A stretch of DNA of 64,000 nucleotides from Fimbriimonas ginsengisoli Gsoil 348 (GCF_000724625.1 NZ_CP007139.1:1674001-1738000), one strand, 5' to 3'; shown: positions 50,723 to 59,688, numbered from the stretch's first letter. Notes: generated from the sequence alone by a model not told the origin. Numbers and translations: made by a program.

Positions 50723-51520
50723 ATGAGTGAAACGATCCGACCCTTGGTCGATGTACAGAACACGAAGGATGTCCGGAATATCCCGATCGACAAGGTCGGG
50801 GTTCGCAAAGTGAAATATCCGGTGTTCATTCGCGAGCGCGATAACGGGCTCCAGCAAACGGTCGGGGAGTTCAGCCTGATGGTTGGTTTGCCTCGCCACT
50901 TCAAAGGAACGCACATGAGCCGGTTCCTGGAAGTTCTGGCCGAGCATAACCACGACGTGTCGGCGGAGACGATTCCGGACATCCTCGAAGGGCTTCGGGA
51001 CCGGTTGAACGCGGTGACCGCGCATCTGGAGGTGCGGTTTATCTACTTCCGCGAGAAGGCGGCTCCGGTTACCGGCAAGGTCGGAATGATGGGTTACGAG
51101 TGCGCTTTCCTCGCCTCGGGCGGCGAAGTAAACGATTCGGTTTTGGAAGTGATCGTGCCGGTCACGACCCTGTGCCCGTGCAGCAAGGAGATCTCTTCGT
51201 TCGGCGCCCATAACCAACGCGGTTACGTAACGGCCCGGATACGGACGAGTGGGCTGGTGTGGATCGAAGAGATCGTCGACCTTGTGGAGGCCGCCGGGTC
51301 GGCTCCGCTCTATCCGGTGCTCAAGCGTCCGGACGAAAAGTTCGTGACGGAGCAGGCGTATGAGAATCCCCGCTTCGTGGAGGACATGGTCCGTGAAGTT
51401 TCCGTAGCGTTCGACGCCCACCCGCTGATCACGAGCTATGAGATCGAGGTCGAGAACCACGAGTCGATCCACGATCACAACGCCTACGCATACGTCAAGC
51501 GAGACCGTGTGACGCCGTAG
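50723..51520 (+). CDS. folE2: GTP cyclohydrolase FolE2 (type IB)
   Basis: 265 residues. It makes 7,8-dihydroneopterin triphosphate from GTP for folate (and queuosine-type) synthesis. Family text: DVQNTKDVRNIPIDKVGVRKVKYP at the start, GTHMSRFLEVL near 60, VPVTTLCPCSKEIS near 150 with the active-site cysteine, AHNQRGYV near 165 and VENHESIHDHNAYA near the end. Length is normal. It stands 70 bases after the M24 gene. Confidence 0.96.
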   Translation: MSETIRPLVDVQNTKDVRNIPIDKVGVRKVKYPVFIRERDNGLQQTVGEFSLMVGLPRHFKGTHMSRFLEVLAEHNHDVSAETIPDILEGLRDRLNAVTAHLEVRFIYFREKAAPVTGKVGMMGYECAFLASGGEVNDSVLEVIVPVTTLCPCSKEISSFGAHNQRGYVTARIRTSGLVWIEEIVDLVEAAGSAPLYPVLKRPDEKFVTEQAYENPRFVEDMVREVSVAFDAHPLITSYEIEVENHESIHDHNAYAYVKRDRVTP

Positions 51521-51529
51521 CCACTCGAG

Positions 51530-52234
51530 TCAGGCAAAGCGAAATCGGCTCGCCCTGCCAGGTAGGTCGAGTGGGCCGCGCTCGGACCGGATTTCGATCA
51601 CCTCGGCCAAGTCGCCGGGCTTTTCACTTAGAACGATCTCGGGGCGAAGGTTCGGCGCCGTCCCGAAGAGACGGTCGATCTGCGGCCCGTCAGAGGCCGG
51701 CGCCGGAACGGCCAGCACGAGTTGCGTGACCGCCGGCACCGAAGGCAGAGCGCTCGGGGATAACCTTTCCTTAAGCTTCGGCGCGTAGTCGCAAAGAAAG
51801 AAATCGAACGGCGCCGGTCGAGAGGGATAAAGGTTCCGGCAAATCAACTGCGGTGTGCGTGCCTCGTCCTCGTCGAAGCCTCTAAGCCGCAGGAGTTCGG
51901 GGTCAGGCTCCCACTTCTCGCGAAGCGACATCGGGATCCCCATCTCCTCATACCGGCGGGTCGCGACCGCTAAATCGATCGGCTCGAAGACGAGCGTGCG
52001 AATCGTCGCGGCCGAAGGCGCGCCCTCGTCGAGCTGAAGAAATTCAAGGTTGAATCCGCCGAGGGCCACACCGGAGGTACGCCCTTGGGGCCAAAACCGG
52101 CCAATGGGCCAAGCGACCGGAAAGCCAAGGCGCTCGGTGAAGAGCTCCATCGCCTCCTCGATATCCGGCACCTCGCAGATAAGGTGATCCAGGCGGCGGA
52201 GCCATGGGCTCTCGGAGCCGCTGAGCCGATACAT
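51530..52234 (-). CDS. VOC-superfamily (glyoxalase-like) protein
   Basis: 234 residues. The start LDHLICEVPDIEEAMELFTERLGFPVAW is a typical glyoxalase-fold opening, followed by VALGGFNLEFLQL. It has a second, weaker module from about 150. This matches the Glyoxalase_3-like group more than classic metal-dependent VOC enzymes. Function is unknown. It has its own start, and a terminator lies upstream, so it is probably transcribed alone. Confidence 0.7.
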   Translation of the reverse strand: MYRLSGSESPWLRRLDHLICEVPDIEEAMELFTERLGFPVAWPIGRFWPQGRTSGVALGGFNLEFLQLDEGAPSAATIRTLVFEPIDLAVATRRYEEMGIPMSLREKWEPDPELLRLRGFDEDEARTPQLICRNLYPSRPAPFDFFLCDYAPKLKERLSPSALPSVPAVTQLVLAVPAPASDGPQIDRLFGTAPNLRPEIVLSEKPGDLAEVIEIRSERGPLDLPGRASRFRFA

Positions 52235-52244
52235 ATCAACAAAG

Positions 52245-52277
52245 ACGTGGCGCCGTCTAATAAAGACGGCGCCACGT
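52245..52277 (-). terminator. 14-bp hairpin between two minus-strand genes
   Basis: ACGTGGCGCCGTCT (52245-52258), loop AATAA, AGACGGCGCCACGT (52264-52277). On the minus strand it is followed by CTTTGTTG. It probably ends the transcript of the outer-membrane-protein gene (stop at 52291). Confidence 0.82.
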
Positions 52278-52290
52278 GGTGCGCTACGGA

Positions 52291-52815
52291 CTAGAACCGG
52301 TAGCCGAGTGAGAAGGTGATCGCGTTGGCGCGCGCGCCGCCGGCGCGGTCGCTCAGATAGCCGGCAATCTCCGCGACGATATGCTCGCCGAGCTCTTGGC
52401 CGATGCCGCCTCGGATCCCGATCGCGGTGTTGGATCGGTTGACGTCGACGAATGCGACGCCCGCGCCCAGGAAGAAGTAGCGGCGCTTCAGAACGTCGGC
52501 CCCACCCTGGTACCAGCGCTGATTCACCATCAGCGGGATAACGTTTCCGTTACCGTTAAACCCCTTCGTCCAGTAGTCGAGCGAAATGAAGGTCTCGCTC
52601 CCCTTGACTAGCGAAGTCGGGATCATGTACTCGACACCGAGGTCGAGAAGCGTATTCCCTACGTTGGTCAACGCGGAGTCGAGCGGCAAAGCGATGCCGG
52701 CGCGAACCGTGATGTTGACCGGAGTCAGGTCGGGCTGGGTCGGCGACTGTGCGGCGGCGACACCTGCAATTCCAATTGCGGCAATCGTTGCCGCTACGGT
52801 GTAAATCTTCCTCAT
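52291..52815 (-). CDS. Small outer-membrane beta-barrel-like protein
   Basis: 174 residues from ATG 52815, with GGGAGG upstream and a clear signal peptide (KIYTVAATIAAIGIAGVAAAQ). I reject the upstream ATG at 52887 for lack of these. The mature part is beta-rich with alternating hydrophobic residues and ends in a strand with terminal Phe (ITFSLGYRF), the usual outer-membrane signature. It supports a diderm envelope. No specific function is evident. Confidence 0.75.
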   Translation of the reverse strand: MRKIYTVAATIAAIGIAGVAAAQSPTQPDLTPVNITVRAGIALPLDSALTNVGNTLLDLGVEYMIPTSLVKGSETFISLDYWTKGFNGNGNVIPLMVNQRWYQGGADVLKRRYFFLGAGVAFVDVNRSNTAIGIRGGIGQELGEHIVAEIAGYLSDRAGGARANAITFSLGYRF

Positions 52816-52892
52816 GACTGCAAAACCTCCCGGAAGGGACCGAGCGGAAGCTCGTTCCTTGAGCGCCCCCATTTTAGCTCTAACCAAAGCAG

Positions 52893-53489
52893 ATGTCTAC
52901 TCACTTGTGGATGGACATAATGCAGGAAATGCCAAGAATCACGCTGAAACCGACTCAGAGTGCGCTAATCGTGATCGATGTTCAGCCGGTGCTGATGCCG
53001 TCGATCCACCAAGGGGACGTTCTGACCGAGCGAATTCGTTTCCTGGCGAGGATCGCCAGGTTGTTGGAAGTGCCGGTTTTTGCCACCGAGCAGAACCCGT
53101 CGCGGATGGGATCGACGGTGGATGCGATCTGCGAGCTAGTCGCCGATCCGGCTCCATTTTCCAAAATGGCGTTCAGCGGCGGCGGCTGCGCTCCCTTCAT
53201 GGATGCCCTCAAGGCGAGCGGGCGGGGCCAGGTTGTGTTGGTCGGGGTGGAAACTCACATTTGCGTATCTCAGACCGCGCAGGGGCTGCTCGATGCCGGC
53301 TATGAGGTGGTCGTCTGCCCGGATGGGGTCTCGGCGCGGTCGCTGGAGCGCCATAAGCTCGGCATGGAACGGATCCGCGATGCCGGCGTCGTGCCGGCCC
53401 ACACGGAAGCCGTCGCCTACGAATGGCTCGGCACTGCCGAACATCCGCGGTTCCGCGAAGCTCTGAGTATCGTGAAACAGCATCCGTGA
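52893..53489 (+). CDS. Isochorismatase-family cysteine hydrolase
   Basis: 198 residues in the longest form. ATGs at 52920 and 52929 are also in frame, and the last gives the normal family N-terminus. The triad is D29 (ALIVIDVQP), K91 (PFSKMAFS) and C124 (ETHICVSQT). The family hydrolyses isochorismate, nicotinamide or ureides. This one resembles the YcaC group, which has no firm substrate. It is a soluble enzyme 42 bases before the ankyrin gene. Confidence 0.9.
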   Translation: MSTHLWMDIMQEMPRITLKPTQSALIVIDVQPVLMPSIHQGDVLTERIRFLARIARLLEVPVFATEQNPSRMGSTVDAICELVADPAPFSKMAFSGGGCAPFMDALKASGRGQVVLVGVETHICVSQTAQGLLDAGYEVVVCPDGVSARSLERHKLGMERIRDAGVVPAHTEAVAYEWLGTAEHPRFREALSIVKQHP

Positions 53490-53531
53490 ACGAATGGTTG
53501 GCGATTCCTCACCTGCGGAGAAAACTTAGAC

Positions 53532-54185
53532 ATGCAAACTCTCTCTGAATTGATCAAAGCCGGAGATGCCGAAGGGGTGCGCCGGATGCTCGACAAGAAC
53601 CCAGAGGTTCTCGAGTCGGAGAGCGCCGAGGCTCCATCGTGGCTGTTGTTGGCGCTCTATTACGGGCAGGCCGGCGTCGCCGACGCGATTCGCCAATATC
53701 GTCCGAAGCTCACGATCTTCGAGGCATCGGCGATGGGTGACCGGCATGCCCTCGATGCAATCCTCGCCCAAGATCCCTCCGCACACGCACAAGTCAGCTC
53801 GGACGGCTTCACCCCGCTGGGATACGCAGCCTATTTCGGCCACTACGAGGTGCTCCGCGCGCTCCTCGACGCCGGAGCCGATCCCTCGGTCCCCTCGCAG
53901 AACCCGATGGGGGTACTCCCGCTCCACTCCGCCCTGTCGAGCGGTCACAAAGAGGTGGCCCGCCTTCTCATCGACCGGGGAACGGACGTGAACGCAGCCT
54001 CCGCCGAAGGGTGGACCCCTCTCCACTACGCTGCCCACAACGGCGACATCGAGACCGCTAAGTACTTGCTGGATCACCACGCTAAACGGGAGGTCTTAAC
54101 CCGCGAAGGCAAGTCCCCCGCCGACTTGGCCGAGGAGCGAGGGTTTTCCGACCTCGGAGAGTTGTTGCGTCCGGTTGGGGCGTAG
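53532..54185 (+). CDS. Ankyrin-repeat protein
   Basis: 217 residues made almost wholly of ankyrin repeats. The clearest are DGFTPLGYAAYFGHYEVLRALLDAGADPS, MGVLPLHSALSSGHKEVARLLIDRGTDVN and EGWTPLHYAAHNGDIETAKYLLDHHA. It has no signal peptide, so it is a cytoplasmic protein-binding scaffold. The partner is unknown. Confidence 0.92.
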   Translation: MQTLSELIKAGDAEGVRRMLDKNPEVLESESAEAPSWLLLALYYGQAGVADAIRQYRPKLTIFEASAMGDRHALDAILAQDPSAHAQVSSDGFTPLGYAAYFGHYEVLRALLDAGADPSVPSQNPMGVLPLHSALSSGHKEVARLLIDRGTDVNAASAEGWTPLHYAAHNGDIETAKYLLDHHAKREVLTREGKSPADLAEERGFSDLGELLRPVGA

Positions 54186-54197
54186 CCGTTCAGGAAG

Positions 54198-55490
54198 CTA
54201 CTGCCCGGTTCGATAGAGCGACGTCTTTCGGCCGAACAGGCGGAATTCGAGGGTGAACGAGGATTGCCGGGCGTAGTTATCGTTCTCGTTGGCGCCGGTG
54301 TGGAAGCCGAGGACGAGCGCTTGGCCCAGGAGTCCGCGGAACGGCCAAGTCAGCTCCGCGTCGAACCGGCTCTCGAACCGCCGCACCGCGAAACCGCCCT
54401 TCGCTTCTTCCCAGGGGAAATACCACGCCTTGGTCGAGAGCGTCAGGTACGGGTCGCGGTAGGGGCTGGGCCGGTCGCCGCCACTGAAGTAGAGGGGCGG
54501 CATGGTGAGTTGCAGCCACGGATTAGCCAGGAAAGTCGCGGTGTGGTGCGGGTTGATACCGGTATCGATCCGCTCCCGGTATTCCGCGCTAAGCAATCCG
54601 AGCTTGAGGAGGGCGGGGGATTGCGTTCGATATCGACCGCCGGTATCGATCGGACGGCCGGTGACCGGAACCTCGAAGGAGTAATACACACCCGTTTTCC
54701 GGTTCGTCAGGCTCTCGTTGCTTCGGTAGCGGACGCCCCATTCGCGGCGCATAAACGGGAGGAGGATGCTCCTGCGGTAGACGTCGGTAGTTTCCTGGCT
54801 CACGGTGCCGGTGAATCCCGCGTTGGTGTCGTTGAGCTGGGTAGAAAGCGTGGCGGCGAAAGACGCGTGGATCGGATGCAGCGGGTCGCCCCCGAACGGC
54901 CGAGGGAATCCGATGCGCACCGGCAATTCCAACACCCACTGTTTATCTGCTCCTTCGACATTCGCCAAGGCGGGCTGGATGGAGACGCTTCTCAACGTGC
55001 GAGGGGTGTGCGTGGCGGTCAACGATGCGTCGCCGAAGACGATTCGGAGGTCGTAGTCGAGCTCGGTGTCTCGTCCAAGGACGGCAAAGTAGAACTTTGT
55101 ATCCTTGGAGGAATACTCGACCGGAACGGCGGCTTGGAGCGTTACCTGGCGATACGGCCCGGGGGTTGGTTGAGCTTCCACGGCCCGAACGCCGAGCAGC
55201 CCGACGTAGCGGCCCTTGCGAATGACTAAAACGGACCACCGAGCCGGATCGTCGATCCGCGAGACTTTGAGGTGTTCCGCTAATAACTGGTTCGCCGCGA
55301 TCGGGATCTCCGCTCTTATCTCGATTCGCCCAGATGTTTCCGCTTGCTGAAGGTTTCGTACGGTGACGCCGCGAAAAATGCGGTCGTTAGGCCCTAGCCA
55401 TCCCGGCGTCCGCTGAGCCCAGGTTTGGGCCACCGCTGACAAAAACAGTAGCGTCGTCCAAAGAACGCGGCACGGCGCAACTTGTTGCAC
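54198..55490 (-). CDS. Secreted protein of unknown function, outer-membrane-like
   Basis: 430 residues from GTG 55490. Signal peptide CRVLWTTLLFLSAVAQTWAQ. The mature part is beta-rich with many aromatic residues and alternation, and ends in FRLFGRKTSLYRTGQ. This could be a surface or barrel protein, but no family is recognised. It is divergent from the 55572 peptidase gene, with an 81-base gap. Confidence 0.65.
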   Translation of the reverse strand: MQQVAPCRVLWTTLLFLSAVAQTWAQRTPGWLGPNDRIFRGVTVRNLQQAETSGRIEIRAEIPIAANQLLAEHLKVSRIDDPARWSVLVIRKGRYVGLLGVRAVEAQPTPGPYRQVTLQAAVPVEYSSKDTKFYFAVLGRDTELDYDLRIVFGDASLTATHTPRTLRSVSIQPALANVEGADKQWVLELPVRIGFPRPFGGDPLHPIHASFAATLSTQLNDTNAGFTGTVSQETTDVYRRSILLPFMRREWGVRYRSNESLTNRKTGVYYSFEVPVTGRPIDTGGRYRTQSPALLKLGLLSAEYRERIDTGINPHHTATFLANPWLQLTMPPLYFSGGDRPSPYRDPYLTLSTKAWYFPWEEAKGGFAVRRFESRFDAELTWPFRGLLGQALVLGFHTGANENDNYARQSSFTLEFRLFGRKTSLYRTGQ

Positions 55491-55571
55491 GAAGGGAGTG
55501 TAAGGGATTACCCGTCTCGCTTCAACTGCCGGGCATACTCAGGTCTGTCGCCCGACCCACCAGGACTTTCT

Positions 55572-57758
55572 ATGTTTTTCGGATTGCTGCTTCTCGGCCA
55601 AACACCACCTCCCGTTTCCATCTCGCAGATCGATGCGCTTGTCAAGCAACGCGACGTGGCCGCTCTGCAGCAGTTGCTCGTGAAGCAGACCGGAGAAAAC
55701 CCGTTCTCTCTGCTTAAGACCGGCGGCGCGTATGCGGCCGGCTCGCTCGGATGGTCTACGAAAGAAATCGTTTCGCCAAGCGGCCGAAACCGTTACGTCG
55801 TTATTTCCACACCGATCATTTCCGAGGATGCCGGCGAGCTGCTGTTCCAAGTGGCGCCCAGTGGCAAGCTCCAATACATTCCCGAGAGTGACGCCTTGGG
55901 AGTGCGTCTGGACAAACACTCCTTCTTCGTTCGCTTTAATCCGGCCAAGGGCGAGGCCGAACTTCACGACCATCTTCGAGCGCATTGGGATGGAAAGGCG
56001 AATCGTGAGTTCTTCTTTAGGTTGTCGCCGACGTTTAAGGTGCGAGCGATCACCGGCATAGGGGGTGGAGAGATCCCGTTTGCGCAAGGTGGGGGCATCG
56101 TGTTGTTGGAGCCCCGCCCAGGTGCACCGCTCGACTTCCTCATCGACTACTCGGGCACGGTCCATAAACCCGGGTTCCAGCGCGAAATTTCCCCTCGCGA
56201 AGCGACACTTTCGGCATCGGTCTGGTACCCGATGATTGGGCGCCAACCCTCGACCTACGACATCGGCCTGGAGATTCCGAAATCTTGGACGGCCTTGGCT
56301 CAAGGCGAGCAAGTGTCCGACACGCCGTCGGGAAGTAACCATGTGATGCGGTTCCGGATGAAGGTTCCGGTCGTCTGGTTCGGAGCCTCCGCGGGGCCTT
56401 ATCGCACGGTCGTCTCTAAGATCGGTGGGCGCGAATACGCGACGATGAGCCAGACGATGACCCCGGACGACATGCGCGTCCAGAACGAGCTGAATGCGGA
56501 GGTCGTGGAGTTCTACTCGAAGAGATTCGCGCCGTACCCGTTCCGACGCTGGACGGCCGACGACAGTTGGCAATTCGCGAACGGCGTCGGCGCGCTCGAG
56601 GCTTACTCCTTCGCCACCTATGGCGGCGGCCTGCCCGGCCAGGACGCTCACGAGCCGGCCCACACCTGGTGGGGCGGCCTCATTAACAACGATTACCTCA
56701 CGTCGCTTTGGAACGAGAGCTTCGCCAACTACTCGATGTCGTTCTTCGCCCGTCATCGTCCGGTCGGTAACGATGCGGAGCGAATGGCTGCGCATGTCTT
56801 TCCCGCCGTTCCGCTGCCCGGGATCGAAGATGCCCCACTTTCCCGTTCGGGGGTCGGAATCGGCCCGGCCGCGCCGTCGCTCGGGTACGGCAAGGGCGCG
56901 ATGGTGCTGCAACTCCTTGAGAACGAGATCGGCTCGGACATGATCACCCGAGCCATGCACGAATGGCTGCGCACCAATCCTCCTCGACACGTCGGCAGTT
57001 GGGAAGATTTCGAGCGGGTCGTGAATCGGGTTACGGGCAAAAATCTCTCGTGGTTCTTCGATCAATGGGTGCGCCGTAAAGGGCTGCCGAACTTCAATTT
57101 GGCCGACGTCAAGTGGGAGGCGGGTCGGCTCTCCGGTCGATTGGCCTTTACCGGAGATCGGTACCGAATCCACTCGGAGCTTCGCATCGAATTTTCTGAC
57201 GGGGTTTCGAAAACCGTCAGCGTGGAGGCGGGGGACGATGGGATCTTTTCAACCGCATGCGAGCAACGCCCGGCTGCGATCACCGTTGACCCGAACGGTT
57301 TCATTCCACGATCCAACGCCGAGTCCGACCCGCGAACGAAGCTGACGCGATTCTTGTACGGTCATCCGTATTATCTGGATCCGGCGCACCCGGACACCCT
57401 CGCTTGGGCTCGCTTTGGCAAGAAGCTTGAGAAGCTGCCCGACGATTTGAGCGGCGCAGTGATCATTGGAACTCCGGATAACGTGCCTGCGATGGCGCCT
57501 CTCTGCCAGGCGGCTGGATTCACCGTCGCCGGCGATAACCTTACATACAAGGGAACGACCATCGATCTCCGACACGCCGGCGCGCTCGCCGTGGTGGACT
57601 TGCCGAACGGAAAACATTGTGTGATCGGCCTCGGTAAAACCAGGCTAAGCCCAGACACGGGCAACTCTCGCCTCATCCTATTCGACAACTACGGCCGGCT
57701 CCTCCGCGCGGACACGGAGCAAATCCGTGAAGGCAACCTAACCTACAAGTTTCCGTAG
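55572..57758 (+). CDS. M1-family metallopeptidase
   Basis: 728 residues from ATG 55572, giving a short signal-like start (MFFGLLLLGQTPPP). The frame is open to 55482, where it would overlap the divergent gene. The zinc motif is H360-E361-P-A-H364 followed by E382 in WNESFANYS, so the spacing is 17 residues instead of the usual 18. The text before it (PYPFRRWTADD, LEAYSFATYGGG) replaces the GxMEN of standard M1. It may be a divergent M1 peptidase or one with altered activity. The C-terminal 200 residues carry an extra domain. Confidence 0.78.
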   Translation: MFFGLLLLGQTPPPVSISQIDALVKQRDVAALQQLLVKQTGENPFSLLKTGGAYAAGSLGWSTKEIVSPSGRNRYVVISTPIISEDAGELLFQVAPSGKLQYIPESDALGVRLDKHSFFVRFNPAKGEAELHDHLRAHWDGKANREFFFRLSPTFKVRAITGIGGGEIPFAQGGGIVLLEPRPGAPLDFLIDYSGTVHKPGFQREISPREATLSASVWYPMIGRQPSTYDIGLEIPKSWTALAQGEQVSDTPSGSNHVMRFRMKVPVVWFGASAGPYRTVVSKIGGREYATMSQTMTPDDMRVQNELNAEVVEFYSKRFAPYPFRRWTADDSWQFANGVGALEAYSFATYGGGLPGQDAHEPAHTWWGGLINNDYLTSLWNESFANYSMSFFARHRPVGNDAERMAAHVFPAVPLPGIEDAPLSRSGVGIGPAAPSLGYGKGAMVLQLLENEIGSDMITRAMHEWLRTNPPRHVGSWEDFERVVNRVTGKNLSWFFDQWVRRKGLPNFNLADVKWEAGRLSGRLAFTGDRYRIHSELRIEFSDGVSKTVSVEAGDDGIFSTACEQRPAAITVDPNGFIPRSNAESDPRTKLTRFLYGHPYYLDPAHPDTLAWARFGKKLEKLPDDLSGAVIIGTPDNVPAMAPLCQAAGFTVAGDNLTYKGTTIDLRHAGALAVVDLPNGKHCVIGLGKTRLSPDTGNSRLILFDNYGRLLRADTEQIREGNLTYKFP

Positions 57759-57763
57759 CCACC

Positions 57764-57791
57764 CATGGCACCGGCATCTTGCCAGTGGGTC
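57764..57791. repeat. Imperfect hairpin ACCCATGGCA / TGCCAGTGGGT
   Basis: Arms lie near 57761-57770 and 57780-57790 with one mismatch or bulge. The loop text CCGGCATCT resembles the alaS insert (14187-14205). Confidence 0.5.
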
Positions 57792-57802
57792 CCAAGGCCA
57801 TC

Positions 57803-57950
57803 ATGGTTATCAACCAAATAGATTGACAATACAGGTTCAACCCGTAGCCCGGGGATTTATCCCCGGAGAGACCTTGAACCGCGGCTAAATCCACGGGCTA
57901 CGGGTGAAATCAGACATGGGAAATGTAAGCCTAATTTGTCAATGAGCATC
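57803..57950 (+). repeat. 148-bp compound palindromic element, copy 2
   Basis: The same element as 43291-43436, in the same orientation. It starts ATGGTTATCAACCAAATAGA and ends TAATTTGTCAATGAGCATC. Here the outer stem is perfect (CCCGTAGCCC/GGGCTACGGG). The two copies differ at scattered single bases and one small indel, mostly outside the stems. Confidence 0.9.
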
Positions 57951-57966
57951 CAGCCCTTGGCTTTCT

Positions 57967-57989
57967 CACATGACCGGCACGGTCATGTG
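57967..57989. repeat. Hairpin CACATGACC / GGTCATGTG
   Basis: Nine-base perfect arms (57967-57975 and 57981-57989) around GGCAC. It sits between the 148-bp element and the two-hairpin repeat at 58022. Confidence 0.7.
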
Positions 57990-58021
57990 GGTTCATCTGC
58001 TGAGAGCCGATGCTACGGTTA

Positions 58022-58070
58022 CACGACCAGGATGGTCGTGAGACACACGGGCAAGCTGCCCGTGCCACGG
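58022..58070 (+). repeat. Two-hairpin palindromic repeat, copy B
   Basis: CACGACC/GGTCGTG (58022-58040), then CACGGGCA/TGCCCGTG (58046-58064), then CCACGG. The text outside the second stem equals that at 1305-1356. The second stem differs and both arms changed together. It ends at the stop of the glycosyltransferase gene (58071). Confidence 0.85.
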
Positions 58071-59147
58071 CTAGGAGTGCAGGACATCCTTTAGGAGCCA
58101 GCGTTCTAAGTCGTCGACGTAGCGATCGAAGGTGAAGCGGGAGCGGACCATCCGGATTCCCTCAGTGGCGAGGGCTTCTCGTAGGTCGTCGTCTTCGATC
58201 AACCGGGTTATGGCGGCGGAAAGCGCTTCGAGGTCGCCCTGGGGAACGACGAGGGCGTTGCGGTGGTGGGAGAGGACCTCGCTTAAGGGGGCGTCTTCGG
58301 CTCCGATCACGGGCGTACCGCACGCCATCGCTTCCAAGATTGGCGGGCCTCCCGAGAGGATGAGCGCATCTGCTTCGTGGTATTCGGCGAGGAGATCTTT
58401 CGCCCAGGGTCCCACCACGGTTCGCAGCGCCACCCGACGGCCAAGGGCTTCCGCCACCTGGGCCGCTATTTCGAAGGACGAGCGGTCGACGCATAAGAGG
58501 CGGAACGGATCGTGGGCTTCCCCGGGGCAGAGCTTTGGCGTCCATTCTGCAATCGGTACGCCGGGATGGATGAGAAGGGGATCGAACTCGTCGGTAAAGG
58601 TGCGTCGCAGCTCGTCCACGATCGCCTCGGTGAGCGAGGTCGCCGGGCTTACGCGCAGCTCCGAGAGGGTCGCGCGCCGATGGAGGAGGTGATCGGGCAG
58701 GGCGCGCCAAGGCCGAGACCAGGGGGCCGGCGCGTAGGACGCGAGACTGTCGTCGCACAGGACGAAGGCATAGGGATATCCGGCCTCGTCCGCAGCGCGG
58801 ATGGGGCCGACGGTAAGTCGAGCCATTCCCCAAAAGCAGACGATATCGGGACGAAATTCGGTCAGCCACGCCGCGGTTCGGTGCTCGTTGGCCTCGGTAA
58901 TCCTCGCTCTTTCCCTGTAACTAAACTTCGGCGGCGGGGCGGAGAGACTAAGGACCCGGTCAACGCAAATCCCATCGACCTTGGTCGCGGGTGGATCGCC
59001 GTCTTCCAACCGGTCATTGCTAGAGAGAGCCCGGACCGTCCACCCTCGGTCGGCCAAGCACCGCGCGGCTTGGTGGCACAATGCCTCGGCGGCGCTGGCG
59101 CCAATCGGAGGGTATGTCGCACCGACCATCGCGACACGCGGCTTCAC
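58071..59147 (-). CDS. Glycosyltransferase, family 4 type
   Basis: 358 residues. The GT-B fold starts VAMVGATYPPIGASAAEALCHQAARCLADRGWTVRAL. The donor-binding end is clear: ADALILSGGPPILEAMACGTPVIGAE (about 260-285), with the Glu of the EAMACG motif, then LVVPQGDLEALSAAITRLIED. It would transfer a sugar from a nucleotide donor in the cytoplasm. The acceptor is unknown. It has no membrane segment and stands alone. Confidence 0.85.
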   Translation of the reverse strand: MKPRVAMVGATYPPIGASAAEALCHQAARCLADRGWTVRALSSNDRLEDGDPPATKVDGICVDRVLSLSAPPPKFSYRERARITEANEHRTAAWLTEFRPDIVCFWGMARLTVGPIRAADEAGYPYAFVLCDDSLASYAPAPWSRPWRALPDHLLHRRATLSELRVSPATSLTEAIVDELRRTFTDEFDPLLIHPGVPIAEWTPKLCPGEAHDPFRLLCVDRSSFEIAAQVAEALGRRVALRTVVGPWAKDLLAEYHEADALILSGGPPILEAMACGTPVIGAEDAPLSEVLSHHRNALVVPQGDLEALSAAITRLIEDDDLREALATEGIRMVRSRFTFDRYVDDLERWLLKDVLHS

Positions 59148-59307
59148 TGATACCTCCCGTCTCGCTCGCCAATCTCCATGCCACCCACGCCTATATAGAG
59201 ATCATCGGCAGGTTAGTGCAAGTTTTTGCGTCTGCCTCGGAGATTTCCTTTATGCCGGTGAACGCCAGGGCTGATTTGCGATATCTAACCCTTGAGCCCG
59301 AAGGTGA

Positions 59308-59688
59308 CTAGTCGCGCATATAGTAAGCAATTCCAAATTCCCGCGCCATTTGGTCAAATCGAGGATCGGCAGTCCAGAGCAGCAATCCATCTACCTTCGC
59401 AGAAGCGAGGAGATGAATGTCTATCCAACCCACTCCTCTACCGTGTAGCTTCCGTTCGCGAACAAATCGCACGATGGCGTCGTGAGAGACCATCGAAGCT
59501 CGGCCAATCTTCTCGTAATCGTCTAACAGCTTGAGCCGGCCACCGACATCACCAATGAGCAGTTCACCAAAGACGAAGTCGTGACCGACGACAAGTCCCT
59601 CCGCCAAGAGATGGTCCAATTCGTCGGCGTAGGGAGGCTTGTTTGACAAGAACCTAATCCAAACGCTGGTGTCAACTAATACGGTCAT
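59308..59688 (-). CDS. vapC: VapC-family toxin (PIN-domain ribonuclease)
   Basis: 126 residues. The PIN acidic residues are D6 (VLVDTSVWI), E42 (FGELLIGD), D90 (VGWIDIHLLAS) and D108 (WTADPRFD). PIN toxins cut tRNA or rRNA when free. It overlaps the antitoxin gene by four bases (59685-59688), the usual arrangement. Confidence 0.92.
   Translation of the reverse strand: MTVLVDTSVWIRFLSNKPPYADELDHLLAEGLVVGHDFVFGELLIGDVGGRLKLLDDYEKIGRASMVSHDAIVRFVRERKLHGRGVGWIDIHLLASAKVDGLLLWTADPRFDQMAREFGIAYYMRD

Noticed and set aside
43291-57950. Two-copy element as a CRISPR repeat
   Set aside because: Only two distant copies, 146-148 bases long, with no spacers and no cas genes.
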